Shown: positions 1 to 8,761 of the stretch, in pieces
Position numbering within the stretch: the first letter of the stretch is position 1
Layout: each line of letters begins with the position of its first letter
Source: Sinorhizobium mexicanum
GTDB taxonomy: Bacteria; Pseudomonadota; Alphaproteobacteria; Rhizobiales; Rhizobiaceae
Assembly: GCF_013488225.1 (NCBI RefSeq)
Contig: NZ_CP041238.1
Location: forward strand, 1,327,501-1,391,500
Length of the DNA: 64,000 nt
Direction: 5' to 3'
Notes under the pieces: generated by a model
Database searches by the model: none
Told to the model about the DNA's origin: nothing
Seen by the model: the letters and a program-made list of their open reading frames with translations, nothing else
Program-made: the position numbers and the translations under genes

Positions 1-1309
1 CCTGTTCCAGTTGGAAGGTCTTGGCGAAACCTTCGAGCAGCCGCGATTGCGACGCGGTCTCGGCAAGCTTGCGGCCATGGGCCTCGCGCGCATTTGCAAG
101 CGCGTGATCGACGAGATCCTTCTTCTCGCCGCGCTGCGGCACCAGGATTGATACCTTGTAGCCGGATTTCTCGCTGAGCGCTTGGCCAAGCAGTTCCTGT
201 TCCTCAACTGCCTCGCAAAGCAGGATCTGCCGCGGACAGGGCTTGTCGTCGTAGAACTGGGCGAGAAAGGCGCTGAGCACCTCCGACGAAGGAAGCGACG
301 GATCGGCCTTCGGGAAATAGGCGCGGTTACCCCAGTTCTGTCCGGTCCGGAAGAAGAAGACCTGGATGCAGGAAATCCCGCCTTCGTGGTGGATCGCGAA
401 GACGTCCGCCTCCTCGACGCCTGCCGGATTGATGCCCTGATAGCTCTGCACGTGGCTCAGCGCCGCCAGGCGATCACGGTAGAGCGCGGCGCGCTCGAAA
501 TCGAGATTCTCCGAGGCTTCGCTCATGGCGGCAGCGATCGTCGCTTTGACCGCCTGACTCTTGCCGGAGAGAAAGTCCTTCGCCTCGCGAACGAGCTCCG
601 CATAGTCGGCATCACTGATTTCGCCGGTACAAGGCGCCGAACAGCGCTTGATCTGATAGAGCAGGCAGGGGCGGGTGCGCGTCTCGAAGACGCTGTCCGT
701 GCAGGTCCTGAGAAGAAAGGCGCGCTGCAGCGAGTTGATCGTCCTTCCGACGGCCCCCGCCGAGGCGAAGGGGCCGAAGTAATCGCCCTTGCGGCTGCGG
801 GCACCGCGATGCTTGAAGAGCGCCGGCGCCCTGCTGTCGCCGGTGACGACGATGTAGGGGAAGGATTTGTCGTCGCGCAAAAGCACGTTGAAGCGCGGGC
901 GCAACCGCTTGATGAGGTTGGCTTCGAGCAGCAGCGCCTCGATCTCGGTCCGCGTCGTGACGAACTCCATGTTCGCCGTCTCGCGAATCATCCGCGAAAT
1001 GCGGTTGGAATGGCCGCGGCCCTGTGCGTAGTTGTTCACCCGTTTCTTGAGGCTGCGGGCCTTGCCGACATAGAGCACGTCGTCGGCATCGTTGAACATG
1101 CGGTAGACGCCCGGGCCGTTCGGCAAAAGCTTGACGAAGGCCTGAATGAGTTCCGCGCCCTTGAGGCCCTGCGTTTCCGCACGGTTTTCCGCCCAATCGA
1201 TCGCCGGTGCCGGTCGCTCGCTTTCCGTCACGCCGAGCAGATCGTCGTCGTCATCGGTCTCGCTGCCGTCGTAAAGGATGCCGCCGTCCGTGGGCGTCTG
1301 CCCGTTCAT
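1..1309 (-). CDS. uvrC: Excinuclease ABC subunit C (partial, 3' end outside window)
   Basis: UvrC makes the dual incisions around DNA damage in UvrABC nucleotide excision repair in the cytoplasm. About 436 N-terminal codons are present; the rest lies left of the window. After an acidic N-terminal tail, the GIY-YIG nuclease domain is visible at roughly residues 62-145 (GPGVYRMF, then [13 protein letters not shown]). A Cys-rich stretch follows ([18 protein letters not shown]), then the UVR-type helical region. The ATG at 1307-1309 overlaps the stop of the upstream SDR gene by four bases (ATGA), so the two are translationally coupled. Only the UvrB-binding and N-terminal nuclease parts can be judged; the RNase H-like and HhH domains are off the edge. 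Confidence 0.97.
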   Translation of the reverse strand, partial: MNGQTPTDGGILYDGSETDDDDDLLGVTESERPAPAIDWAENRAETQGLKGAELIQAFVKLLPNGPGVYRMFNDADDVLYVGKARSLKKRVNNYAQGRGHSNRISRMIRETANMEFVTTRTEIEALLLEANLIKRLRPRFNVLLRDDKSFPYIVVTGDSRAPALFKHRGARSRKGDYFGPFASAGAVGRTINSLQRAFLLRTCTDSVFETRTRPCLLYQIKRCSAPCTGEISDADYAELVREAKDFLSGKSQAVKATIAAAMSEASENLDFERAALYRDRLAALSHVQSYQGINPAGVEEADVFAIHHEGGISCIQVFFFRTGQNWGNRAYFPKADPSLPSSEVLSAFLAQFYDDKPCPRQILLCEAVEEQELLGQALSEKSGYKVSILVPQRGEKKDLVDHALANAREAHGRKLAETASQSRLLEGFAKTFQLEQ

Positions 1310-2073
1310 TCCACTATCTCCCGAATATCCGGCGTCTCCCAGGCAAGATGCTGGCCGCCGTCAAGCGCGATCATCTGTCCGGTAACCGACGGCGTGTCGA
1401 AAAGGAAGCGGATCGCGCGTCCGAACTCGTCGAGCGCCGGACCGCGCTTGAGGATCAGTGCGTCGACCTGCGCCTGGAAGTCGCTCTGATTCTGCCGTTC
1501 GTTCGGCAGCGTCGGTCCCGGTCCGATGCCGTTGACGCGGATATGCGGGGCAAGCGCCTGCGCCATCGTCTGGGTTGCCGTCCACAGTGCGGACTTGGAC
1601 AGCATATAGGAATAAAATCGCGGATTTGGAGACCAGACGCGCTGGTCTATGACGTTGACGATTAGGCCGGAAACGTCGTCCGGACGCTGCCGGGCAAAGT
1701 CGCGCGCAAGCAGGGAAGGGGCCTTGACGTGCAGCGCGAAGTGACGTTCCCAAACATCCTCGTCGAACGCGTCCAGGCTGTCCTTCTTGAAGATCGAGGC
1801 GTTGTTGACGAGCAGGTCGAGCGGGCCGAGCAAGGCCGTCGCCTCGGCGATGACCCGGGATGCGGCAGCGGAATCGGTGAGGTCGGCTCTCAGGGCGACG
1901 GCCTTGGCGCCGTTCGCGGTGAGGCTCTTTGCCAGCGCTTCTGCTTCGGCGAGCGAGGTATTCGCATGGATGGCGACGGCGAAGCCGTGGGCTGCCAGAT
2001 TTTCAACTATTGCCTTGCCTATGCGCCGAGCGCCGCCGGTTACGAGCGCCGCCTTCAGTGTTCTCGTCAACTT
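1306..2073 (-). CDS. SDR family oxidoreductase
   Basis: A short-chain dehydrogenase/reductase of about 255 residues, NAD(P)-dependent. It shows the Rossmann glycine motif ([10 protein letters not shown], with an Arg pair that favours NADPH), the NNAS motif, the YMLSK catalytic Tyr-Lys pair and a PG motif after the active site ([11 protein letters not shown]). The TGGARRIG start resembles the pteridine reductase/FolM-like branch, but the substrate cannot be read from sequence. No ATG is available: I chose the TTG at 2073, just before the first beta strand and behind a GGGA-rich stretch. Another in-frame TTG at 2121 would add 16 residues. Its stop overlaps the uvrC start, so it probably drives uvrC transcription. 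Confidence 0.88.
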   Translation of the reverse strand, partial: KLTRTLKAALVTGGARRIGKAIVENLAAHGFAVAIHANTSLAEAEALAKSLTANGAKAVALRADLTDSAAASRVIAEATALLGPLDLLVNNASIFKKDSLDAFDEDVWERHFALHVKAPSLLARDFARQRPDDVSGLIVNVIDQRVWSPNPRFYSYMLSKSALWTATQTMAQALAPHIRVNGIGPGPTLPNERQNQSDFQAQVDALILKRGPALDEFGRAIRFLFDTPSVTGQMIALDGGQHLAWETPDIREIVE

Positions 2074-2431
2074 TTTTCCCGTCCCTCGAATCCTGTTCTG
2101 ATTGGACGAAGATATAGGCAAGAAACACCGGCCTGAAACTATCCTGAAGGATTCATTTCAGAAAAATTAATGCAAAATGCATAAATTGTATTATTTCGAA
2201 GTGCTATAGTTTAGATTTCGTTAATCTAGAGTTATGGTTAATAAATACCCTGTGTCACGAAGGCAACATCTAATTTCAGCCGTGTTCGTGCCGCCAAAAT
2301 TTCACATTTTAGCTCTTGAGATTCCGCATTTTCTGATCAATTTCCGCTCAACCGGGCGGGTTAATCACAGAGTGTCCGGTGTTCCGCAAAGATACAATTC
2401 CATCGGAGCATCGGTTGAAAAGGAGAATAGT
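2074..2431. other. AT-rich divergent intergenic region (SDR gene / outer-membrane protein gene)
   Basis: This gap between divergent genes is clearly more AT-rich than its surroundings, especially 2150-2260. It contains an imperfect dyad at 2133-2161 (CTGAAA...TTTCAG, with ATCC-TGAA-GGAT at the centre), two further ATTTCA words near 2273 and 2299, and a plausible promoter at 2315-2343. The open frame that extends upstream of the outer-membrane gene from 2234 is unlikely to be translated, because the signal peptide begins at 2432. Confidence 0.5.
2315..2343 (+). promoter_or_regulatory. Candidate sigma70-type promoter of the outer-membrane protein gene
   Basis: CTTGAG at 2315-2320 and CAATTT at 2338-2343 are separated by 17 bases. 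The rhizobial vegetative consensus is CTTGAC-N17-CTATAT, so the -35 is good and the -10 matches 4 of 6. It would give a leader of about 80 nt. Confidence 0.4.
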
Positions 2432-3070
2432 ATGCGTACGCTGACCACCACCCTCATGGCTTCGGCCATGGCTTTCGTTGCCTTGCAGGCCGCCCACGCC
2501 GCAGACGTCGTCGAGGAAGTTCCGGCTGCTCCGGCTGCCGAATATACAGAGCCGGCGACCAAGGATTGGTCGGGCGCCTATGTCGGCGGCACGGCGAGCT
2601 GGCATCACGGCGAAGCCGATGCGACCGGCGGAAACACCTCCGCTGGTTTCGGCGGCGGTCTCTATGGTGGCTATAACGTTCAGAGCGGTCAGATGGTCTA
2701 CGGCGGTGAAGCCGACGTCAACTATGCCGGCAACGACTCCCACTCCAGCGGTCGCAGCGTCACGCAAGGCGTCAACGGCTCGGTCCGCGGACGCGTCGGT
2801 GTCGATCTGAATCCGGTTCTGCTTTACGGCACCGCCGGTGTTGCTCTGGGTAATGCCAAGCTTAGAACTGCGGCCGGTGCCGACGACAAGACCCTTGTCG
2901 GCTGGACGGCCGGTGCCGGCGCCGAAACCTTCGTGACGGACAACGTCACGGCGCGCGTCGAATACCGCTACACGGATTACGCTTCCAAGGACTTCCGCGC
3001 CGGCGGCACCAGCGTCTCCACCGGCTATGACGAGCACAGCGTCCGCGTCGGTATGGGCGTCAAGTTCTGA
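2432..3070 (+). CDS. ropB: Outer membrane beta-barrel protein, RopB/Omp25 family
   Basis: A 212-residue secreted protein with a clear signal peptide (MRTLTTTLMASAMAF..., cleavage after AHA) followed by an acidic Pro/Ala linker. The rest is an eight-stranded barrel-type repeat of short Gly/aromatic beta strands (SGAYVGGTASW, GGGLYGGYNV, YGGEADVNYAG, RVEYRYTDY) ending in the C-terminal aromatic signature VRVGMGVKF that BamA recognises. The length fits the small rhizobial/Brucella Omp25-RopB porin-like proteins. The start at 2432 has AGGAG seven bases upstream; the longer frame from 2234 would bury the signal peptide. A strong terminator follows. The family often responds to ExoS/ChvI-type envelope signalling in rhizobia; that link is from memory. 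Confidence 0.9.
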   Translation: MRTLTTTLMASAMAFVALQAAHAADVVEEVPAAPAAEYTEPATKDWSGAYVGGTASWHHGEADATGGNTSAGFGGGLYGGYNVQSGQMVYGGEADVNYAGNDSHSSGRSVTQGVNGSVRGRVGVDLNPVLLYGTAGVALGNAKLRTAAGADDKTLVGWTAGAGAETFVTDNVTARVEYRYTDYASKDFRAGGTSVSTGYDEHSVRVGMGVKF

Positions 3071-3091
3071 TCGGTTGACACCGCTTCAGCG

Positions 3092-3121
3092 AAAAGGCCG
3101 GGGGTGACCCGGCCTTTTTTT
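3092..3121. terminator. Bidirectional rho-independent terminator
   Basis: The stem AAAAGGCCGGG/CCCGGCCTTTT with a short GTGA-type loop is followed by a T run on the plus strand, and has A residues on the other side that become a U run on the minus strand. It sits between convergent genes and overlaps the last codon of the GST gene. Confidence 0.88.
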
Positions 3122-3710
3122 ACGCCTTGAATTTGGGATAGTCCGGAAAGTGCTTTTCGAACTTCGCCGGCCAGTTCTTGAGCCTCGGCCGTCCCCGCTG
3201 CCACTCGCCGGCAAAACGCAATTCGATATAGCGCAACAGGGCCGCCAGCGCGAAATGTCCGGCATTGAGCTTGCCGCTGGTCTTGGGCAGGTTGGCGTTC
3301 AAGTGATCCAGCCCGCGCTCGACCTTTTCCCATTGGCGGTCGATCCAGGGTTGATGCACCTTTTCGGGCGGGTGAAAACGCTTCTCGTAGACGATTGCCA
3401 GCAGGCCGTCGCAAACGCCGTCGCAAAGCGCCTCGAAGATTTCCACTTCGGTGCGCTTGGCTGCGTTTTTCGGGTAAAGCTTGCCCTTCGTTTCACGGTC
3501 AAGGAAATGCATGATCGCGCGGCTGTCGTAGATCGCCTTGCCGTCCGCAGTAATCAAGGTCGGAATCTTGCCCAGCGGATTGTTGCCGATCAGTTCCGGC
3601 GGATTGGCGTTCGTGTCCGTCAACACGCTTTCTGCGGCGATCCCGATGTGGTGCGCGGCCATGCGGACCTTGTTCGAATAGGGGGAGGCAGGCGAATAGA
3701 GTATCTTCAT
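3120..3710 (-). CDS. Glutathione S-transferase family protein
   Basis: A 196-residue cytosolic GST-like protein. The N-terminal thioredoxin fold (about residues 1-80) carries SPASPYSNKVR, the cis-Pro region NPLGKIPTL and the glutathione-binding Asp-Ser-Arg (YDSRAIMHFLD). The C-terminal all-helical domain follows (WIDRQWEKVERGLDHL, then HFALAALLRYIELRF). The SPYSNKVR active-site turn with Ser fits bacterial beta/theta-like GSTs. The substrate is unknown. It is convergent with the outer-membrane gene and shares its terminator. Confidence 0.9.
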   Translation of the reverse strand: MKILYSPASPYSNKVRMAAHHIGIAAESVLTDTNANPPELIGNNPLGKIPTLITADGKAIYDSRAIMHFLDRETKGKLYPKNAAKRTEVEIFEALCDGVCDGLLAIVYEKRFHPPEKVHQPWIDRQWEKVERGLDHLNANLPKTSGKLNAGHFALAALLRYIELRFAGEWQRGRPRLKNWPAKFEKHFPDYPKFKA

Positions 3711-3728
3711 TCGAAGTCTTTCCGTTTG

Positions 3729-4433
3729 TCATGGGGCAGGGGGCAGGGAAACTGCATCCCTTCTGCAGGCTTGACGATCCACTTCGGGGCACGCCCTGAA
3801 TTTAAGTGTCCTGTCGAAGCAGATTCTGATTTCTTCAAGAAGTCTGGCTTCGCAGGTAACAGCGATCGTCTCTGGGGTCATGCCGGGATTTTTCGCGATG
3901 AAGGCAGCTTCGATCATCGATACCGGGAGATCGCGCGCTCCTTCCGGCGATGCCAGTTCCGGCGGGATCGTGAGCCGTTCGCGCGCGGCTCGCGCCACGG
4001 CGAAGTAGTCCGCTTGGCTTAGGCCTGAGCAGGTTCCATGCTTGCGCCACTGATGGCCGATCAGTCCCATAGAGGGAATGAGATCGAGATATTTCCCGCC
4101 AAGCGTCTCCGGGACGCGATCGGACTGCCGTGTCGGACAATATTCCGGATAGCCCTTTTCATTTTGTGGCCAGAGCCCGTGCACGATGAGGCCGCGGTGG
4201 CTGCCGGCCTCGCATTGATCGGACTTTCCCGAAGGATCGTTGCTGCCACACCAGGTGGGCGACCAGGACAGAGAGAGGACGTAAAAGTCGAAGCCTTTGC
4301 CGACGGGGACCGGAGCGGTCGCCGCGATCGTCGTCGCGCCGGTTCCGGAATTCGGGGTGGTCTTGTCAATACCTTCATCGCTGCAGGCGGCGATCGTCAG
4401 AACCCCGACGATCGCCGGCAGCAACCTTCTCAC
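3729..4433 (-). CDS. Ribonuclease T2 family lipoprotein
   Basis: A 234-residue predicted periplasmic RNase of the T2 family, which cleaves RNA through a 2',3'-cyclic intermediate using two His-containing motifs. Both are present: HGLWPQ (CAS I) and HQWRKHGTCS (CAS II). Upstream is the typical FYVLSLSWSPTWC segment, and several Cys could form the conserved disulfides. The N-terminus is a lipoprotein signal with lipobox LTIAAC, so it should be anchored in a membrane. The GTG at 4433 is preferred, five bases after the upstream stop; a TTG at 4442 overlapping that stop as TTGA is also possible. The longer frame to 4601 runs inside the neighbour and is a shadow. It probably forms an operon with the upstream secreted protein. 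Confidence 0.9.
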   Translation of the reverse strand: MRRLLPAIVGVLTIAACSDEGIDKTTPNSGTGATTIAATAPVPVGKGFDFYVLSLSWSPTWCGSNDPSGKSDQCEAGSHRGLIVHGLWPQNEKGYPEYCPTRQSDRVPETLGGKYLDLIPSMGLIGHQWRKHGTCSGLSQADYFAVARAARERLTIPPELASPEGARDLPVSMIEAAFIAKNPGMTPETIAVTCEARLLEEIRICFDRTLKFRACPEVDRQACRRDAVSLPPAP

Positions 4434-4438
4434 TGCGG

Positions 4439-4870
4439 TCAACGAAGCGAAGCGCAATGGGCGCCGTAGACGTACCAGGGATCGAGGCCGCCGACGCAGA
4501 ACTCTATGCTCCTGCCGACACCGGCAAAGCCCCATGGGCGTTCGATCAGATACCAGAGCGGGCGTCGCTCGCCGTCGGTCATCACGGCAGTCGCGTAGCA
4601 ATATTCGCGCTCGACGAGGTGGGTATAGTCACGCGGCTCGAACCGATTTTGGCCCATGTCGCGAATCTCCGCTATGGCGAGGTTCGCATGAAGATAGTTT
4701 GCGGCCTTGTAGTCGAAGCGCCGGGTAATGAAACCCAGAACGGAGGCGTTGCCGCAGGCGCCGATATCATAGACCGCATGGGGAGCGGGTTCCCCGATAT
4801 AGTCGGCGGCGGCAGCAGCGGTGGTGAGGGAAAGCGAGAGCAGAAGCGATGCGGCAAGCGTACGAGTCAT
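4439..4870 (-). CDS. Small secreted protein of unknown function
   Basis: A 143-residue protein with an evident Sec signal peptide (MTRTLAASLLLSLSL..., cleavage after AAAA) and a compact mature domain with four Cys (IGACGN, EREYCYA, IEFCVGG, GAHCASLR), suggesting two disulfides in the periplasm. It is rich in aromatics (WYLIERPWGFAG, DPWYVYG). I do not recognise the family. The ATG at 4870 is chosen because AGGGAG lies six bases upstream; an ATG at 4876 would touch that site directly. The stop nearly touches the start of the RNase T2 gene, so the two are probably co-translated. It could act with, or on, the nuclease, but this rests on position only. Confidence 0.8.
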   Translation of the reverse strand: MTRTLAASLLLSLSLTTAAAAADYIGEPAPHAVYDIGACGNASVLGFITRRFDYKAANYLHANLAIAEIRDMGQNRFEPRDYTHLVEREYCYATAVMTDGERRPLWYLIERPWGFAGVGRSIEFCVGGLDPWYVYGAHCASLR

Positions 4871-4921
4871 GGCCATCTCCCTGAATCCTTTCAGGAGATT
4901 GACGCCTTCGCCCTCGATCCG

Positions 4922-5791
4922 TCAAGGCCCCGGGTTGAAAGCCGCTTCACCTCGCAGCCAGAAGCAGCGGGCCGAAGCGAAGCGGTCCTGCGTCAGCTGT
5001 GCTTTCAGGAAGGGCAGCAGGATATCGAGCTCACCTTTCAACGTGAAGGGCGGGTTGACGATGACCAGCCCCGACCCGGCAAGCCCGGTCGTGTCGCGAT
5101 CACTGCGCACCGAGAGTTCCACACAGAGCATTTTCGGAATCTCCAGCGCCTTCAGCGCCGCGTGGAAATCATTTATCGGCGCGCCTTTCTTCAGCGGATA
5201 CCAGAGGCAGTAGATGCCGCCGGCGAACCTGCGGTATCCCTTCGCAAGGCCATCGACCAGCCGCTCGTATTCGCCCTCGATCTCGAACGGAGGATCGACG
5301 AGGATAAGGCCGCGCTTTTCCTTCGGCGGGAGGTGGGCGCCGAGCGCCAGCCAGCCGTCGAGATGGGTGATGCGGCTCTGGAAATCGCCGTCAAACTGGC
5401 GGTGCAGTGTCTCGTAGTCGTCCGGATGCAGTTCCATCGCCGAGAGCCGGTCTTGCGGCCGGAACAGCATGCGGACGAGTTTCGGTGAGCCGGGATAATG
5501 GGTGAGGCCGCCGTCGGGATTGAGGTCGCGAACGGCCGTGAGATAGGGTTCGAGAATCGCGGCGATCGGAGCGGGGAGCTCCGCGTCCAGCAATCGGCCG
5601 ATGCCATCGCGCCATTCGCCGGTCTTCCGCGCCTCTTCGCTCGAAAGGTCGTAGAGCCCGATGCCCGCATGCGTGTCGAGCACCCGAAACGCCTTGTCCT
5701 TTTGCTTGAGGTAGGTGACGAGCCGCGCCAGCACCGCATGTTTCAGGACATCCGCGAAATTGCCTGCGTGATAGATGTGCCGGTAGTTCAT
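4922..5791 (-). CDS. rlmJ: 23S rRNA (adenine(2030)-N6)-methyltransferase RlmJ
   Basis: A 289-residue SAM-dependent methyltransferase that modifies A2030 of 23S rRNA. The N-terminal MNYRHIYHAGNFADVLKH is nearly diagnostic of RlmJ (old ComJ/YhiR). The SAM-binding loop is at residues 39-48 (DTHAGIGLYD) and the N6-adenine catalytic DPPF motif at about 166-169 (LILVDPPFE). The length is normal. It is divergent from the molybdopterin oxidoreductase, with under 90 bases between them. Confidence 0.96.
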   Translation of the reverse strand: MNYRHIYHAGNFADVLKHAVLARLVTYLKQKDKAFRVLDTHAGIGLYDLSSEEARKTGEWRDGIGRLLDAELPAPIAAILEPYLTAVRDLNPDGGLTHYPGSPKLVRMLFRPQDRLSAMELHPDDYETLHRQFDGDFQSRITHLDGWLALGAHLPPKEKRGLILVDPPFEIEGEYERLVDGLAKGYRRFAGGIYCLWYPLKKGAPINDFHAALKALEIPKMLCVELSVRSDRDTTGLAGSGLVIVNPPFTLKGELDILLPFLKAQLTQDRFASARCFWLRGEAAFNPGP

Positions 5792-5878
5792 GAGCGTTGC
5801 CGATGGCTCTGATCAATTGTTTCGATGGATTGGCGAATGGGGCTTTGAGCCCTTTGGCGCATGCCATATAGAAAAGCC

Positions 5879-7993
5879 ATGAACGTTGCGACCCCTATCA
5901 AAGCAGAAAAATCGATCGGTTATTCGGTCTGTCCGCACGACTGTCCGTCAGCCTGCGCGCTTGAAGTCGATCTCACGGCCGAAGGCCAGATCGGTCGCCT
6001 GCGCGGCGCGGCTGGAAACAGCTACACCGCCGGCGTTATCTGCGCCAAAGTCGCGCGCTATGCCGAACGTATCTACCACCCCGGCCGGCTGATGGTGCCG
6101 CAGCGCCGCACCGGCGCCAAGGGCGCGGGAAGCTGGCAAGAGATTTCCTGGGACGCGGCGCTCGACGAGATTGCCGACCAGTTCGTCAAGGCCGAACAGA
6201 AGCACGGCTCGGAAGCGGTCTGGCCCTATTTCTACGCCGGCACGATGGGACAGGTCCAGCGTGACTCCATCGAGCGGCTGCGCCATGCCAAGCGTTATTC
6301 CGGCTTCTTCGGCTCGATCTGTACCAACATGGCCTGGACCGGCTTGACGATGGCGACCGGAGCCTTGCGCGGTCCCGACCCGCGCGAGATGGCCAAGGCC
6401 GACTGTGTCGTGATCTGGGGCACCAATGCGGTCGCGACGCAGGTGAACGTGATGACCCATGCGGTCAAGGCGCGAAAGGACCGCGGCGCGAAGATCGTCG
6501 TCATCGACGTCTACGAGAACCCGACCGTCAAGCAGGCCGATATGGGGCTCGTCCTGAAACCGGGCACGGATGCTGCGCTCGCTTGCGCGGTCATGCACAT
6601 CGCCTTCCGCGACGGTTATGCCGACCGCGCCTACATGGCAAAGTTCGCTGACGATCCGGCTGGTCTCGAAGCGCATCTCCAGACACGCGGCCCGGATTGG
6701 GCCTCCGCCATCACCGGTCTGTCGGTGGAGGAGATCGAAGCCTTCGCCAAGCTCGTCGGGACCACGGCCAAAACCTATTTCCGCCTGGGCTACGGCTTCA
6801 CCCGCCAGCGTAATGGCTCCGTCGCTATCCACGCGGCCGCTTCGGTCGCCACGGTGCTCGGCTCCTGGAAGCACGAGGGAGGCGGCGCGTTCCACTCGAA
6901 CAATGACATCTTCAAGCTGGACAAGCGTGAACTCCTCGGTTCCGCATTCCACGATCCCGACGTGCGCATGCTCGACCAATCGCAGATCGGCCGTGTGCTG
7001 ACCGGCGACGCCGAGGCGTTGCGCCATCGCGGTCCTGTGACCGCGCTCCTTATCCAGAACACCAACCCCGCCAATGTCGCACCCGAGCAGCGATTGGTGA
7101 AACGGGGCTTCCTGCGCGACGACCTCTTTGTTGCCGTGCATGAACAGTTCATGACCGATACTGCCCGGCTCGCGGACATCGTCCTGCCTGCCACCATGTT
7201 CCTTGAACACGACGATCTTTATCGCGGCGGTGGTCACCAGCATATTCTTATCGGTCCGAAGGTCGTTGAGCCGCCGCCGACCGTGCGGACCAATCTCTTC
7301 GTCATCGAGGAGTTGGCAAGACGCCTCGGGGTATCCGACCGCCCGGGCTTTGGGCTCACAGAACAGCAGCACATCGACCAACTGCTGTCCAATTACGGCA
7401 TCGGTTACGAGCGGATGAAGGAGGAGAAGTGGCTCGATTGCCAGCCGGCCTTCGAGGAGGCGCATTTTCTCAACGGCTTCGGGCATCCCGACGGCAAGTT
7501 CCGCTTCAAGGCCGATTGGACCGGCACGCCCGCACCGAACCGGCCGCCGAAATCGATGGGTCTGCAAGGTCCGCACGGCAGGCTGCCGGACTTTCCGGAC
7601 CATGTCGATCTGATCGAAGTGGCGGACGAACGTCATCCATACCGACTGGCGACGTCCCCGGCGCGCTCGTTCCTGAATTCGACCTTCTCCGAAACGCCGT
7701 CGTCCACACAAAAGGAGGGACGACCGGAGGTCATGATCCACGCTGAAGATGCAGTTGCGCTCGGCATTGCCGAGGGCGACGTCGTTGTGCTCGGCAACGA
7801 CCGTGGCGAAGTCCGGCTGCATGCGAAGGTCGGCGGCGGGGCGCGCCGCGGCGTCGTCATCGCCGAAGGGATTTGGCCGAACGGCGCCCATCTCGACGGC
7901 GAGGGGATCAACGTCTTGACCGGCGCCGATGCCGTCGCGCCCTACGGCGGCGCGGCTTTCCACGATAACCGGGTCTGGATGCGTCGCGCCTGA
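5879..7993 (+). CDS. Molybdopterin oxidoreductase family protein
   Basis: A protein of about 704 residues of the DMSO reductase/formate dehydrogenase superfamily, binding bis-MGD molybdenum and one [4Fe-4S] cluster. The cluster ligands are Cys18, 22, 26 and 55 (CPHDCPSAC, then VICAKV), followed by the molybdopterin domain (HPGRLMVPQRR, VVIWGTNAVATQVN) and a C-terminal dinucleotide-binding domain (GIAEGDVVVLGNDRGE). There is no Tat signal, so it should be cytoplasmic. The electron donor and substrate are unknown, and no small subunit or cofactor gene lies next to it. The ATG at 5879 is chosen; one at 5861 would add six residues, and neither has a strong ribosome site. Confidence 0.92.
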   Translation: MNVATPIKAEKSIGYSVCPHDCPSACALEVDLTAEGQIGRLRGAAGNSYTAGVICAKVARYAERIYHPGRLMVPQRRTGAKGAGSWQEISWDAALDEIADQFVKAEQKHGSEAVWPYFYAGTMGQVQRDSIERLRHAKRYSGFFGSICTNMAWTGLTMATGALRGPDPREMAKADCVVIWGTNAVATQVNVMTHAVKARKDRGAKIVVIDVYENPTVKQADMGLVLKPGTDAALACAVMHIAFRDGYADRAYMAKFADDPAGLEAHLQTRGPDWASAITGLSVEEIEAFAKLVGTTAKTYFRLGYGFTRQRNGSVAIHAAASVATVLGSWKHEGGGAFHSNNDIFKLDKRELLGSAFHDPDVRMLDQSQIGRVLTGDAEALRHRGPVTALLIQNTNPANVAPEQRLVKRGFLRDDLFVAVHEQFMTDTARLADIVLPATMFLEHDDLYRGGGHQHILIGPKVVEPPPTVRTNLFVIEELARRLGVSDRPGFGLTEQQHIDQLLSNYGIGYERMKEEKWLDCQPAFEEAHFLNGFGHPDGKFRFKADWTGTPAPNRPPKSMGLQGPHGRLPDFPDHVDLIEVADERHPYRLATSPARSFLNSTFSETPSSTQKEGRPEVMIHAEDAVALGIAEGDVVVLGNDRGEVRLHAKVGGGARRGVVIAEGIWPNGAHLDGEGINVLTGADAVAPYGGAAFHDNRVWMRRA

Positions 7994-8060
7994 AGATTGG
8001 CCGTGCGACCGCGCCTCGTCGGGTGCTTCAGCCAAGTTTCCCTTTCAACAAGGATCTCTC

Positions 8061-8657
8061 ATGCCGAAACATGCCGACTCGCGCGTCCGGATCATTGAGC
8101 GCAAAACCCTCTGGAAAGGCTTCGTCAGTCTCGAAGAGATCACGCTTGAACAGGAAATGTCCAATGGTCAAACCGCCCGGCTGGTTCGTGAGATTCACGA
8201 CCATGGTCGCGCTGCAACGATCCTTCTCTTCGATCCGGAGCGGCGGTCGGTGGTCCTCGTCCGCCAGCTTCGCATTCCCGTCTTGCTGCAGGGCGAGCCG
8301 GGATATCTGATCGAAGCGCCGGCTGGCCTTCTCGATGGCGAAGAGCCGGCAGTGGCGATTTGTCGCGAAGCGATGGAGGAGACCGGCTACAGCATTGAAA
8401 GTGCCACACATCTCTTCGACGCCTATATGACCCCGGGCTCGGTGACGGAGCGAACGAGCTTCTTCTTCGGCCGCATCGATGCATCGAGGAAGGTGGCTGC
8501 AGGCGGCGGGCTCGCCCATGAGGGCGAAGACATCGAAGTCCTTGAAATTCCCTTCGAAGAAGCGGTGGCGATGATCGGCACCGGCGAAATCTGCGACGCC
8601 AAGACCATCATGCTGCTTCAATGGGCAATGCTCAACCGCGCCGTTATTTCATCATAG
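8061..8657 (+). CDS. nudK: Nudix hydrolase, NudK-like (GDP-mannose pyrophosphatase family)
   Basis: A 198-residue Nudix enzyme that should hydrolyse a nucleoside diphosphate sugar to NMP and sugar phosphate. The Nudix helix reads AGLLDGEEPAVAICREAMEETGY with the REx2EE metal ligands, and its spacing is that of E. coli NudK (AGLLD..EP......EA.EETGY), one residue shorter than the canonical box. The following YMTPGSVTE also matches the NudK/ADP-ribose pyrophosphatase group. It starts at the ATG at 8061 after AAGGA, 67 bases behind the oxidoreductase stop, so it may share that transcript. NudK versus ADP-ribose activity cannot be settled here. Confidence 0.88.
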   Translation: MPKHADSRVRIIERKTLWKGFVSLEEITLEQEMSNGQTARLVREIHDHGRAATILLFDPERRSVVLVRQLRIPVLLQGEPGYLIEAPAGLLDGEEPAVAICREAMEETGYSIESATHLFDAYMTPGSVTERTSFFFGRIDASRKVAAGGGLAHEGEDIEVLEIPFEEAVAMIGTGEICDAKTIMLLQWAMLNRAVISS

Positions 8658-8761
8658 GCCTTTGATTAATCGATATATTATACATTACCGATATTTCACT
8701 TTCTGATTGCGCTCGCGTGGGCTAAAGCCTTTGATGTCTTCAACAATGACACGGGCGAGCT

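Noticed and set aside
5948..8035. 695-codon frame antisense to the molybdopterin oxidoreductase
   Set aside because: No domain, shadow of a strongly coding gene.
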